From: Epiperipatus broadwayi
Lineage: Eukaryota; Onychophora; Udeonychophora; Euonychophora; Peripatidae
DNA: 64,000 nt
Direction of reading: 5' to 3'
Assembly (NCBI GenBank): GCA_028023455.1
Contig: JAQFVV010012510.1
Coordinates: forward strand, 2,523,420-2,587,419
The notes beneath the pieces are model-generated. The model searched no databases and was not told where the DNA came from. It worked only from the letters and a program-made list of their open reading frames with translations. Below are positions 23,204 to 34,365 of the stretch, one piece after another. Positions within the stretch are counted from its first letter, which is position 1. Each line of letters starts with the position of its first letter. Both the position numbers and the translations under genes were made by a program.

Positions 23204-24221
23204 ACGATTACAATTATTTCAGCGGTATAATCGATTTACATTTTTCAGCATTAGTGAATATTGAGGTTTAACGTTTGACTTACTTAATTGCCAAGTCTCA
23301 AATTTGAATATTATTAAAATAATCAAGTTGCTTTTTTTTATGTTGAATTTTCTCGTTTTTAAAAAAGCTTTTCAATTTTATAAACTGTATTAGTTTTTAT
23401 TTGTTATGACCGTGAGAAGATTCTTATTTATATTTGCCTTTTATTTATTTTATTATATGTATTTTTTTTATTTACACCTTATTTTGAGAAATAATTTTGC
23501 ACAATATGTTAGAGTACCTGACAAACTGGGTTATTCTTCTTTCTTCTAATATTTGTTTGGCTAAGTATCATAGCTTATTATATGCTATTCCTTAGACCTT
23601 TATATTATATATATTTTTCTTTTATTTCATTGCTATTTTGAAGAATTTTTTTTCCAAACATATTTTACCAATACTGAAACGGAATATTTGTCTTGCCATA
23701 TCCGTTCCACTTATATTACACCCTATAACCTATTCTTTGCCAAGTTCAAACCCTAAAAGTGTCTAAGAGACGTCTATACGAGTATGTAATTATGATCATA
23801 TATATATCTGACTACTATGTTTAGATTATAGTAATAGCTTTATTAAAATTAATGTACAATTTAATTCAATTTCTAATTCGATTTATAATTCAATTTATTA
23901 AAGTCACATGTATGTATGGGAGTTGTACATATTACCTCAATACATATATATTAGAAGTATTTTGTTTTTTGTTATACTTGAAAACTTATTTTTAAAATAT
24001 TCTGTAAAAAAATATCACGCGATTCACATCTGGTTTGGCGATGGCGTGTTAACTGATGTTAAAAGTTATTAAAACAATTGATATTTGTCAAAATATATTT
24101 TATCGCTAAAATAAGCATTTATCCAACCTTGTTAATTAATAAAATCTTATATAAAAATAAAAAGTAGATTTTTGTAAATATTTTGGTAAAAAATGTATAC
24201 AAAGGACAGGAGTTGTTGTTC
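23204..24221. other. AT-rich non-coding stretch
   Basis: Nothing supported. Confidence 0.45.
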
Positions 24222-24493
24222 CAAAAAGTACCTTTATTGGTCAAAGGTTACAAAGCAATTCTATGGGTACTCAACCCATCAATGCAAAACACTTATTAAC
24301 TATTCTATAGACTGCTGGGACCACATTCTGTCACCTGCACCTGTGGGTCAAAATTATCAAAAAGTACCTTTATTGGTCAAAGGTTACAAAGCAATTCTAT
24401 GGGTACTCAACCCATCAATGCAAAACACTTATTAACTATTCTATAGACTGCTGGGACCACATTCTGTCACCTGCACCTGTGGGTCAAAATTAT
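24222..24493. repeat. Tandem duplication, 136 bp unit
   Basis: Units 24222-24357 and 24358-24493 look identical by reading. This is either a very recent duplication or an assembly duplication. The unit has no known motif; the phrase CTGGGACC...CACCTG recurs loosely near 25120. Confidence 0.9.
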
Positions 24494-27372
24494 CAAAAAG
24501 ATACACTAAAATTATGCAATTGGGCAGTGGCTCAAATTAGTCCAACTGCCTTATATAATAAACTAATAGTTTCTAGTATCCAAGAAAAACCAAATATCAC
24601 ATTCAACCATCAACTCAATGACAGTCGATCAAGGAGATGCAATGGTCCATTCAAGATGAAATAACAAACAGGAGAGATGACTCACCCAACTGACAACACC
24701 CCAGACAACCCCCCTCCCCAGAATCCAACTATGACCAGACAGCCATAACCGTGTTTATCGAGTCCCTGACCCACCCCTTGGGTAAGGAATATCTGCTTTG
24801 GGCTTTTTCCATAAGTGAGTTTTGCTTTCTTGGAGTGTAATGTTGGGTTTTGCACATCTGGATTATTATCCAAACCAAAGAAGGCATCGAGAACCAAGTC
24901 AGGCCATCCTACCCTTAGGTATGGCAATGATCACTATCTCCCCCTACAGATCAACAACCCCTCATGTCTATGGCATCCACCCCTGAGACCAAAAACTTAA
25001 ATAAACATTAACCTATGATTTCCCATTAAACAATTCACATGGACAGTGACCAACCTGGTATGCCTGCCCAAAAATGCACCATTAGGCAAAAATGCATGAA
25101 TCTTTATGTATCAGTCCAAATAGGCTGGGACCTCATATGGTCTACCTGCCCACGTAGACCAAGAAATTTCTATTACATTAACTAGGTGATCAACTACAAA
25201 ATACATGGAATCAAATCCATTTTTCACAGGTGATTACTTATGTTTCTGAAATTAAATACCTTGATTTACAAAAGTAGGTTATAAAATACATTGATTCATA
25301 TTGTTCTCAAAATCACAGCTAGCTCTATCTGCACAAACAATTACACACTATTTGTCCATTTCACTTATTACCCTAAGGTCAGAGGAGTTCTAAGTCTGTT
25401 TGATAGTCTTATCAACCGCAGATGTTCATCAAAGTTCAATATAACTGTTTATTTCACTCAACTGCAAAGTTCTCCATGATTTACCACCAAGCCTATAAAT
25501 TTTCACTTAATTATTCCAATTATGAAGAGTATGATTAGCATTGTAGGATTCCACTAAGTCATTCCAACTATGAAAAGTGGGACTAAAACTTTGTAAGATT
25601 CTTTCCTATTGTTTTGTAGAACTCAGAGGGTGATGGAAAAATCATATTTTAACAATTGGTTTCTGTAACTCTAAAGTAGGTCTATTGTAGTAAGATTTCA
25701 GCAATGACTCTTTCCTATTTATATTATTTCAATTCTGCTTGCCTAGATTGGATTCAATGTTTTGATCAGTAGTCAATGCTTCAGTTGTGCGATCCAATAG
25801 TTTGCAATCAATCTTTATAGTATTCTAAATAATTGTTGAATTAAGCAATGTTAACTAATTTGCAACTTCAATATCTGTGTTTATGTCTATAACATCATTT
25901 ATACCTATTTTTATCTTTTCAATTGTCTGTTTTTTGACTGAGGATTTACTTCGTTTAATTCTGTGTTGATTTGAATTTTTTTATTTTTTGTGGCACCCCA
26001 ATTTCAGCGGAAGCAGCCCAATAACTTTTGATCAGATCATCAGAAAAGTTTAATTTTTGTGCAGGGATAGCTTAAATCACAGTCTATATTGTTTGATTCT
26101 AAAATTTAGGTCGAATTAACGTTCAAAATTTTTTTTCTTATTTTCCCCCTGCATTGTTTTGCTGCATTCGGCTACTTCCAGTTCAACACCACGATGTCTT
26201 AACTTTTTTCTCACGACAGATTTACTGATAGATTTTTTTACCTATTGTTCTATGATTATTTTTTTATGTCTAGTATGTTTCCTGGGCTATTTCCTGTCTT
26301 CCCTGGCTGGTTTGCAGCTTTAGAAACTTGTTCTGCTTTACAATTATCAGATGTTACGGTGAAATTCTTTAAACTATCTTTGCAAAGCATTTTTTTTTAT
26401 TTCTTTAACGTCTCAACTTGTTGTATTACTGAAAATTAGGATTTCTAGTAGCTCTTTTCATTTTTTGATCAATTGCTTTCGTTTAAAATCTTTTTGAAAG
26501 TCTTATGCTACACCATAGCTTTTTTGGAATTACTTATTTTGGCTTTTGCCTTTTCCAATAGCAGTCATTTGCCTAAAACGGAACGTTAGAAAAAAATCAG
26601 TTATTCTTGAATGAAAACCAATTTAAACATTATTTTAAAGGTGATAAAACAATAAAATATGTACTCACCTTTTAACTTGACATACTTTTAAACCAATCCT
26701 GTTCCCTAAACTAAGGTAATAGGAATCAAAACTGAGAGCCAGAAACAAAGTAATCTGGACTCTTTGGATCTCACTGGCGGGGACTCACACAGGACAGAAG
26801 TTATTTGGATTTCTAAATTATAAAAGAAAGTGTTGTTTTGTTTTGTTACAAAATGGTTACTTAATGGAAGGCTGGTATAGACCATCTTTTTGTATGTGAA
26901 ATACACACTGCCAAGTTTTGTAAGCATTCGCCAACCAAAACCATCCCAATTTCATCTTTAATATATCCAAGTGGAAGAGGTGGGAGTTGTTGTTCCCCAA
27001 GCTGGAGAATAGTGATTTCCATCTCCATCCTGTGTGCTGAAGACACCCAGAAGCTATAATGATAAAAGATGTCCCTGTAACGAACCTGCCTACGCTGATA
27101 TTTCCACTTTAAAAAAGCATGCTGCCTATCCTACAATAATTTATTGGTGCCGTACCTGCCACCAAAAAATAATGGCTCCAACAGACATGCTTCCACAATG
27201 AGTCAAAGTTAAAATTCCTAATGCTGCCACAAAGAGCTCTAAAATGAACGTTAACTTCTAAATTTAAAGCTACTGCTATTATATAAACCTTACTGGTCAT
27301 TCAAAGTAAATTATAATCTCCAAAACCTTTCATTTCATTAAACTGTAAAGTTGTCTATTGATACTCATTTTA
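24494..27372. other. Mixed non-coding stretch
   Basis: 24.6-25.2 kb is richer in C than the surroundings, with short open frames on both strands and none recognisable. On the minus strand, 27046-26669 has two short open frames and ends at a strong splice donor (AAAAG|GTGAGT at 26667). A minus frame near 26.2 kb (KKLRHRGVELEVAECSK) also looks once-coding. These hint at a decayed or unannotated minus-strand gene, but no domain is visible. Confidence 0.25.
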
Positions 27373-27488
27373 CTCCTATTTTTTTTTCATATGGCAAAGC
27401 CTGGGCTGGAAGCAATCCCATGACAACTGTTTGCAAGAACTGCATACTTGCAAGGCAGCTGTGATGACCTCTCAGCTACCAACACTTG
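27373..27488 (-). mobile_element. tRNA-derived SINE, diverged, with internal duplication
   Basis: The minus strand starts AAGTGTTGGTAGCTGAGAGG. Bases around 27434-27455 repeat the GCAAGAACTGCATACTTGCAA portion, lengthening the anticodon arm. Target duplication ACTCATTTTA at 27363-27372 and 27489-27498. The most diverged copy here, so probably older. Confidence 0.8.
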
Positions 27489-27655
27489 ACTCATTTTAGT
27501 CTTTGTAGTTAACTTTTATATCTGTTTTTAATTTTGCTTAAACTAAAATTGAAAATTAATTATCATGCTATTAATTGCAATCTATCTTAACTTTCGTTCT
27601 GGCAGTGATGTCTACTCTTTCCCTTTAAGTTTTAGTTATTAAAATTTTTATTTTA

Positions 27656-27751
27656 GTCTTGCATTGGTGGTCGAGAGGTCAGCGCGACTGCCTTTATAAG
27701 CAGTTGCCCGGGTTGCGGGTTCGCGTCCCGGCCGATGCTATGACACATGAG
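27656..27751 (+). mobile_element. tRNA-derived SINE, GCATTGGTGG subtype
   Basis: Starts GTCTTGCATTGGTGGTCGAG, with a shortened middle (CTTTATAAGCAG), then GGTTCGCGTCCC and GATGCTATGACACATGAG. Target duplication AAAATTTTTATTTTA at 27641-27655 and 27752-27766, an exact 15 bp match. Confidence 0.92.
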
Positions 27752-27766
27752 AAAATTTTTATTTTA

Positions 27767-28979
27767 CAAATGTAGGTGATAATATGACAAATGCCTCTCA
27801 AAATGGTTAGCACACTTAATTATTCAGACCTTAATCGCTATTTCGAAATTAGGTTACTTAGTTATAATATTTAATCGCCTTTCGATACTTATAATGATCC
27901 ATATTGATTTGAAGTTCAATTCTTAATAATTATTCTGGTTTGCCAATACTATAATTATAAAGTATGATTATAAAGGTTATTTTAGCCAATAGATTCTAAT
28001 TATAGAAATATGTTATAAACGTATATTTTATAATTAGTAATTAATTTTAATATCCTGTAAAATATACCTATCCGCTATTAAAACATGCGTGGTGATGCCG
28101 GCCAACTATTTATTAAATAGGAATTGTTTTATTAACTCAGTTCATTCTATTACTGCATTAATTTTCAATGCTTGTTTTATGAATTGGCGTGTGAGCAGCT
28201 CAGATTCATTAATTATTTTAAGACGAGCGTGATTAGTTATGTCGTCGTAATTGTTATATTATATTTGTGCACTGCAGATGTAAACTTATGATATATGAAT
28301 AGATATATCTCTACCTTGCTAAATCCTATGGGCAATCAGTGAAGACTGACCCAGTTATATCAACTCCCCATGTAATGGTGGATGCAAGTCACATCCCGGG
28401 GCCGTTTTAATACAGTATCAGCACCAAATATGCAAGTGGTGTACAGACACTGGACTTTTGAGTATCCTATTTGAGCCTGAATTTTCATATATATTTCAGA
28501 TTGTTTCATTAGCAAGCTTATCAGTTTAAACGAACCGCACATCTGAGGGTAACTACTCATTCGCACCGCTAAATCTCTAATAAGTTTAGTTTAACTTACT
28601 TATACCGAACAACATATAAGGTTAATTTAGTCCTTCCCTCCTGTATATTATAGGTATTCGTGAATTTATCCCAAACTATGAAAATACCTGATATGATAAA
28701 TCTTCATTTGCATTATTTTTCTAAATTAGTTATTATACTCAAATCTTAATTTACTTATCTTAAATAATCAGCTATATTAATGCTGTAGTAGCTAATATAG
28801 GTCTCCGGTTATTACTATAAATTTTCATCATTTGGCAAACCATGATAATTGAAATGAAATATCATTTGGCATATTAAATTGTCATAGACATCGATCAGTC
28901 ATAAAGCACGAAGTTATTGGATTAGCTTGAATTGAATCATTGATACCATATTATATTTAATCAACTTGCAGTACGATAT
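27767..28979. other. AT-rich non-coding stretch
   Basis: A 68-codon minus frame at 28360-28566 has no recognisable motif. Nothing else supported. Confidence 0.45.
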
Positions 28980-28983
28980 ATAA

Positions 28984-30570
28984 TGTAACGGGTGTACTCG
29001 TTTACCGTATACTTATTAGTTCTTATCATAAAAAAAAATATCTATATTTCCCTTTTTTCTTTCTAAGCAAAAAATAGTGATAAGAAAATTTCGTATTTCT
29101 CTCACAGCATATTTATGGACGTCAATCATTGACTCCAAGCGCCAAACTTACTTTTTACATAAGTATTATGCTGGAAGAGAAAAATACGATAGTAATAGGA
29201 CCTCTCTACTAGCTCAGTACTCAGGGCGGGTGGCCAATAAACCGTAGGAAAATGTACGGGGGAAAACTCTATGCAACCAACAGCGAAATTCGGATCAATT
29301 GTTTAAATTCATTAACTATATTCTATGAGTCAAATAATAAAACATACACATGTAATATAAGCCTTAAAATAACACACCTTTTATTATAATATTTTTTTTT
29401 TTCTACTTTTAAGAAAATATATTGCCCATACCCTTTTAACGTTTACATAACCCAATAAAACCTACATATGTATTTGTGTGGATTTACAACAGAACAAGAA
29501 AACGAACGTATACACAGATAAAAATCTAATCAGCTGTATTTGGAAGGCCTTATCATTGAAAAAATATATATAAGTTTCTTGCCTTCGTTCGTTCTCCTTG
29601 AGGGTTTTCAGAAAAACGTGGTAATTTTTGGAAATGAAATATCTTAAGTTCATATTACCTGCAATTTGTCCGATGTGATCCCCGGGGATATCAAAACAAG
29701 AAGAAAAACACATGAAATCCAAAGCAAAACGTACGAGACAGTTCATCACGCTTCAGTTCATTCCGAGTCGGATCGATTCCCTTGCGAAAAGTTGATAGAT
29801 CTCCGGTAGATGTTCTCCGGTCACTGCCGCATGGATTCTTTGGGGTAAGGTCCAGAAAACCCAGCACGCTTAAGCTTTTACCCCACCGTACTCATGTTCG
29901 GCCGTAGCCTTAGTTACTCTTCTTAAAATATATATATAAAAAAAAAATTGAATATATTTTTATTTTTTTCTTTCCTCTTTGAAAACCAAAATAAAAGTGA
30001 CACTAGTTTAAAAAAAAAACTACCTCTCCACTCTCCCTGTCACTTTTTTGTTTTCTTTTGTTTTCGCAAACACAGTCCGTCCCCTTTCTTCCCCACCACG
30101 TGGTATAGATGGCCAGTTAAGCTAATAAGCAAAAAGAACTTTTCGCACCTTCGGACATTTTGGCAATTAACATTCCGGAAACCTTTTTCTCGAACCTTCT
30201 TTTTTATTTTTTTTTTTTTTTCATTCAAATTCCCCAGATAAGACCTTCGATGTTTAATATATCTCTCTTTTTTTTTTTTTCTTACAATAATCTCTTATCT
30301 TGGATCCAAAAATGTATTCATACGTTCGTTTCTAAAATTGTCTATCCACACCGCAAATACATACATATACCACTTTTACAAAAATAAAACGCAAATTCCC
30401 CCCCCACTCCCTCTTTTCTTACTTTAATAAAATTTTAAACATTTTCTCCCACTACAAAAATAAATACTAAAACGAAATAAAATCAAATTATATGAAACTA
30501 ATTTTAAACTATATAACATATGTGTGCGCCTTTCTACATTGTAACTAGGGTTTAAACCCGACTGTTTACA
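28984..30570 (-). repeat. 3' LTR (element orientation)
   Basis: 1587 bp. Minus strand starts TGTAAACAGTCGGGTTTAAA and ends CCCGTTACA. Open frames inside it (95 codons at 29462-29749) are broken by an indel in the other LTR and are not considered coding. Confidence 0.9.
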
Positions 30571-30583
30571 ATACCCTCCTCCC
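30571..30583 (-). promoter_or_regulatory. Polypurine tract
   Basis: Minus strand GGGAGGAGGGTAT lies immediately 5' of the 3' LTR, the expected priming site for plus-strand DNA synthesis. Confidence 0.8.
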
Positions 30584-31403
30584 GGAAGCCTTTAAATACG
30601 GTATACGTATTTGAACGGCTCATTCCTAACTTATCACATAAAACGATGCATTTTTAAATATTTTCCCTTTACAACTTTCTGCCCTGCGGCTCTAGAACAA
30701 AAGAAATAAACGACCATCAATCCCAACGATATGCTATAATTTCGACCACCAACTCACACGCATGTGATATGCAACGCACCGCATCCAAACGATTCCACAC
30801 AGACTTATTTGGTTATGTGACCGGAAACACAAAAAAAAAACCTAAAAAAAAAAATCCCTTTTTTTTTTTTTTTCTTTCTACGTGTCAGGACTTTCTAACC
30901 GCACTCTGCTACTTCAGAGTCTTATGAGCGTGGGTAACTAGAACAAAATCCGACTTAAGTAGGGGTCGTCCAAGACCGTGCTCGCCTTTGGAGCTTTGTG
31001 GGTGGGACGGTATGTGAGTGCCGTGCTCTCTTTGGAGACTTATTGGCTTAAGTTTAAATAGGTCGGTCAACCATGTCGGGAACAACATTTATATACAGGA
31101 CGCGACACACCACAGGCCCAATCCAAGCAACCAACCCCGCCATCCACCGTCAGACTCGATAGACCGCTCCCATCTCAAATCTCCCTAGCCACCTTTATCT
31201 AACTCTCTAGCCTACAAAACAATGAAGGAGAAAAAAAAAGATTCGACACACATATATAACTTCAAATGTGGCCTTATATAACGGCCCCTATACTTAATAA
31301 TATCATTGTCAAATATTAAACCCATACCCTAATAAAATAATTTAAACAAACACACAAAAAAAAACTTTCAGCCTATGTCCAATTACGTGTATATATCTTA
31401 ACT

Positions 31404-32456
31404 CTATCGGCTATCCTTTTTTTCGGATGAACTCGAAATCTTTCCCTGTCCATAATTCGGCTTGCGTGGCGGTCGTGGCTCTTCATGTTCATACTGCCAT
31501 TTCGGTCTAGTATTACCATCCCCTCGTTCGGGATCCTGCAAGTTCCAATCCGACCCTCCTTCTTCCGTCCCAAATTTCACAACTCGAGTATCGTGAGTTT
31601 CTTTTCCTCGCTCTATCGGTAAATTATAATCATAGGTGCTCATATCAATCGCATTAAGTAGCTCAGCTACCTCCTCCATGGACGCTTTCCTTATGCCTAA
31701 CATCATTTGTTCCACCTTCATCGGCATGTTATGCCTCACGATCCGAATGATGTGGTTTTCCTTTAAATTGCATGCGTCTAACGTTCGCAGCTTTGCCACT
31801 TGTCGATGGAAAAATTGTGAAAAACTTTCTTGCTCTCCTTCCCTATATTTCTCCTGCATAATCCGATATCTAGCCAACTCTTGACGATCCTCTGACCAAA
31901 AACTATCTCTCATCTCTCGTTGATATTCTTCAAATGTCGTAGGTTGTTGAAACAACGAATTCCACCATGATAGCGCGTTTCCAGTTAGGTTGCTGCAAGC
32001 AATAGCGATTTTGCTCTCCTCAGCCATCGGGTTAACGCTAAAATATCTTCCCAGACTTTGTAAGTGTTCCACGGGAGCTTCTCCCATTTGGCCGGCAAAT
32101 GGCCGAACCTTTAAAAATTGGTTTACATGGGCCTGTGCTGGTACGTACTTCGTCACGGCTTCCCTTTCTTCTGCTATTTTTGTCTTTTCGCCCTCAACCT
32201 GTTTCTCATCTACTTTCTTTCCCTTAGACTTCTCGTCTTTATCTATACTTCCTTCCTTCTTTGACTCTCCTTCGTTCTCTTCTCCTTGATTAACTCCTTT
32301 TATTCTTTCCATTTGCTGCTCTAATTTTCGCAGCCTTTCCTCAAATCGATCTTCGAATTTTTGAAATCTTTGTTCCAATCTTTCCAGAATGACCTCCAAA
32401 ATCTTCGATTCTTCCTTCTTTTCTTGGTCCATTTTCTTTTGGAGTCTTGTTTTCAT
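31404..32456 (-). CDS. gag: Gag-like capsid protein of the LTR element
   Basis: 350 codons, intact. Residues 1-55 are a charged, heptad-like coiled coil (LEVILERLEQRFQKFEDRF), followed by a Lys/Glu-rich linker to about residue 103. Residues 115-270 match the Ty3-type Gag capsid region, with the landmark NALSWWNSLF (WW at 164-165) and an FxxxFWSEDRQEL-type helix. The C-terminus (about 285-350) is polar and basic. No CCHC zinc knuckle is present, so nucleic-acid binding would rest on the basic tail. Gag would form the particle that packages element RNA. The start ATG lies ~300 nt after the PBS. The frame is undamaged although nothing else in the element codes, which suggests Gag itself has been kept by selection or that insertion was very recent. 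Confidence 0.85.
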   Translation of the reverse strand: MKTRLQKKMDQEKKEESKILEVILERLEQRFQKFEDRFEERLRKLEQQMERIKGVNQGEENEGESKKEGSIDKDEKSKGKKVDEKQVEGEKTKIAEEREAVTKYVPAQAHVNQFLKVRPFAGQMGEAPVEHLQSLGRYFSVNPMAEESKIAIACSNLTGNALSWWNSLFQQPTTFEEYQREMRDSFWSEDRQELARYRIMQEKYREGEQESFSQFFHRQVAKLRTLDACNLKENHIIRIVRHNMPMKVEQMMLGIRKASMEEVAELLNAIDMSTYDYNLPIERGKETHDTRVVKFGTEEGGSDWNLQDPERGDGNTRPKWQYEHEEPRPPRKPNYGQGKISSSSEKKDSR

Positions 32457-32757
32457 TCACACTATATTTTACTAAATATATTTTGATATCTTAAAAAAAA
32501 AATCGTAGTAATTTGTTTTGATTGCTTCCAAAATCACAACGTGGTAGGTTTTCTTTTCCCCCCCCCAAAGCGCCATGCTACGTGTCTAATTTCTTTATCA
32601 ACCACTCGGAAAACTATTTTCTGTCTTTCAATAAAACTATTTTAATCGAAACAAACTTCACGTCTCTCTAATATTTCTATTTTACTCCCCCTCCTTTCCC
32701 TTATCGAATTTTTAATCTTTCTACTCGGGCCCCCATACATTCCATTCTTCATAAAGC

Positions 32758-32775
32758 CTTAGTTGGGACGCCATT
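32758..32775 (-). promoter_or_regulatory. Primer-binding site
   Basis: One base inside the 5' LTR the minus strand reads TGGCGTCCCAACTAAGGC. The TGG start fits pairing with the CCA end of a tRNA. The tRNA identity was not determined. Confidence 0.75.
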
Positions 32776-32776
32776 G

Positions 32777-34361
32777 TAACGGGTGTACTCGTTTACCGTA
32801 TACTTATTAGTTCTTATCATAAAAAAAAAATGTCTATATTTCCCTTTTTTCTTTCTAAGCAAAAAATAGTGATAAGAAAATTTCGTATTTCTCTCACAGC
32901 ATATTTATGGACGTCAATCATTGACTCCAAGCGCCAAACTTACTTTTTACATAAGTATTATGCTGGAAGAGAAAAATACGATAGTAATAGGACCTCTCTA
33001 CTAGCTCAGTACTCAGGGCGGGTGGCCAATAAACCGTAGGAAAATGTACGGGGGAAAACTCTATGCAACCAACAGCGAAACTCGGATCAATTGTTTAAAT
33101 TCATTAACTATATTCTATGAGTCAAATAATAAAACATACACATGTAATATAAGCCTTAAAATAACACACCTTTTATTATAATATTTTTTTTTTCTACTTT
33201 TAAGAAAATATATTGCCCATACCCTTTTAACGTTTACATAACCCAATAAAACCTACATATGTATTTGTGTGGATTTACAACAGAACAAGAAAACGAACGT
33301 ATACACAGATAAAAATCTAATCAGCTGTATTTGGAAGGCCTTATCATTAAAAAATATATATAAGTTTCTTGCCTTCGTTCGTTCTCCTTGAGGGTTTTCA
33401 GAAAAACGTGGTAATTTTTGGAAATGAAATATCTTAAGTTCATATTACCTGCAATTTGTCCGATGTGATCCCCGGGGATATCAAAATAAGAAGAAAAACA
33501 CATGAAATCCAAAGCAAAACGTACGAGACAGTTCATCACGCTTCAGTTCATTCCGAGTCGGATCGATTCCCTTGCGAAAAGTTGATAGATCTCCGGTAGA
33601 TGTTCTCCGGTCACTGCCGCATGGATTCTTTGGGGTAAGGTCCAGAAAACCCAGCACGCTTAAGCTTTTACCCCACCGTACTCATGTTCGGCCGTAGCCT
33701 TAGTTACTCTTCTTAAAATATATATATAAAAAAAAATTGAACATATTTTATTTTTCTCTTTCCTCTTTGAAAACCAAAATAAAAGTGACACTAGTTTAAA
33801 AAAAAAACTACCTCTCCACTCTCCCTGTCACTTTTTTTGTTTTCTTTTGTTTTCGCAAACACAGTCCGTCCCCTTTCTTCCCCACCACGTGGTATAGATG
33901 GCCAGTTAAGCTAATAAGCAAAAAGAACTTTTCGCACCTTCGGACATTTTGGCAATTAACATTCCGGAAACCTTTTTCTCGAACCTTCTTTTTTATTTTA
34001 TTTTTTTTTTTTTCATTCAAATTCCCCAGATAAGACCTTCGATGTTTAATATATCTCTTTTTTTTTTTTTCTTACAATAATCTCTTATCTTGGATCCAAA
34101 AAATGTATTCATACGTTCGTTTCTAAAATTGTCTATCCACACCGCAAATACATACATATACCACTTTTACAAAAATAAAACGCAAATTCCCCCCCCACTC
34201 CCTCTTTTCTTACTTTAATAAAATTTTAAACATTTTCTCCCACTACAAAAATAAATACTAAAACGAAATAAAATCAAATTATATGAAACTAATTTTAAAC
34301 TATATAACATATGTGTGCGCCTTTCTACATTGTAACTAGGGTTTAAACCCGACTGTTTACA
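32777..34361 (-). repeat. 5' LTR (element orientation)
   Basis: 1585 bp, nearly identical to 28984-30570. As the upstream LTR it should contain the Pol II promoter; I could not fix a TATA box or start site. Confidence 0.9.
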
Positions 34362-34365
34362 ATAA

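Larger units (their letters stand above)
28984..34361 (-). mobile_element. Complete gag-only LTR retrotransposon (TR-GAG-like)
   Basis: A 5378 bp element read on the minus strand. Order: 5' LTR (34361-32777), one base, PBS starting TGG, leader, gag (32456-31404), ~820 bp without a coding frame, polypurine tract, 3' LTR (30570-28984). ATAA at 28980-28983 and 34362-34365 is the 4 bp target duplication. LTR ends are TG...CA. The LTRs differ at roughly ten places, mostly homopolymer lengths, so insertion was recent. No protease, reverse transcriptase, RNase H or integrase frame exists in the 2.2 kb interior, so it must use enzymes from a related full-length element. Non-autonomous LTR elements with an intact Gag (TR-GAGs) are described mainly from plants. 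Confidence 0.88.

Noticed and set aside
24193-24435. 80-codon frame over the 136 bp duplication
   Set aside because: The two units are read in different frames, so protein sequence is not what is repeated.
29462-29749. 95-codon minus-strand frame in the LTR
   Set aside because: Shortened by a one-base indel in the other, almost identical LTR, so not conserved as coding.
31373-31573. 66-codon frame overlapping the gag 3' end
   Set aside because: Arginine-rich out-of-frame shadow with no protease or other pol motif.
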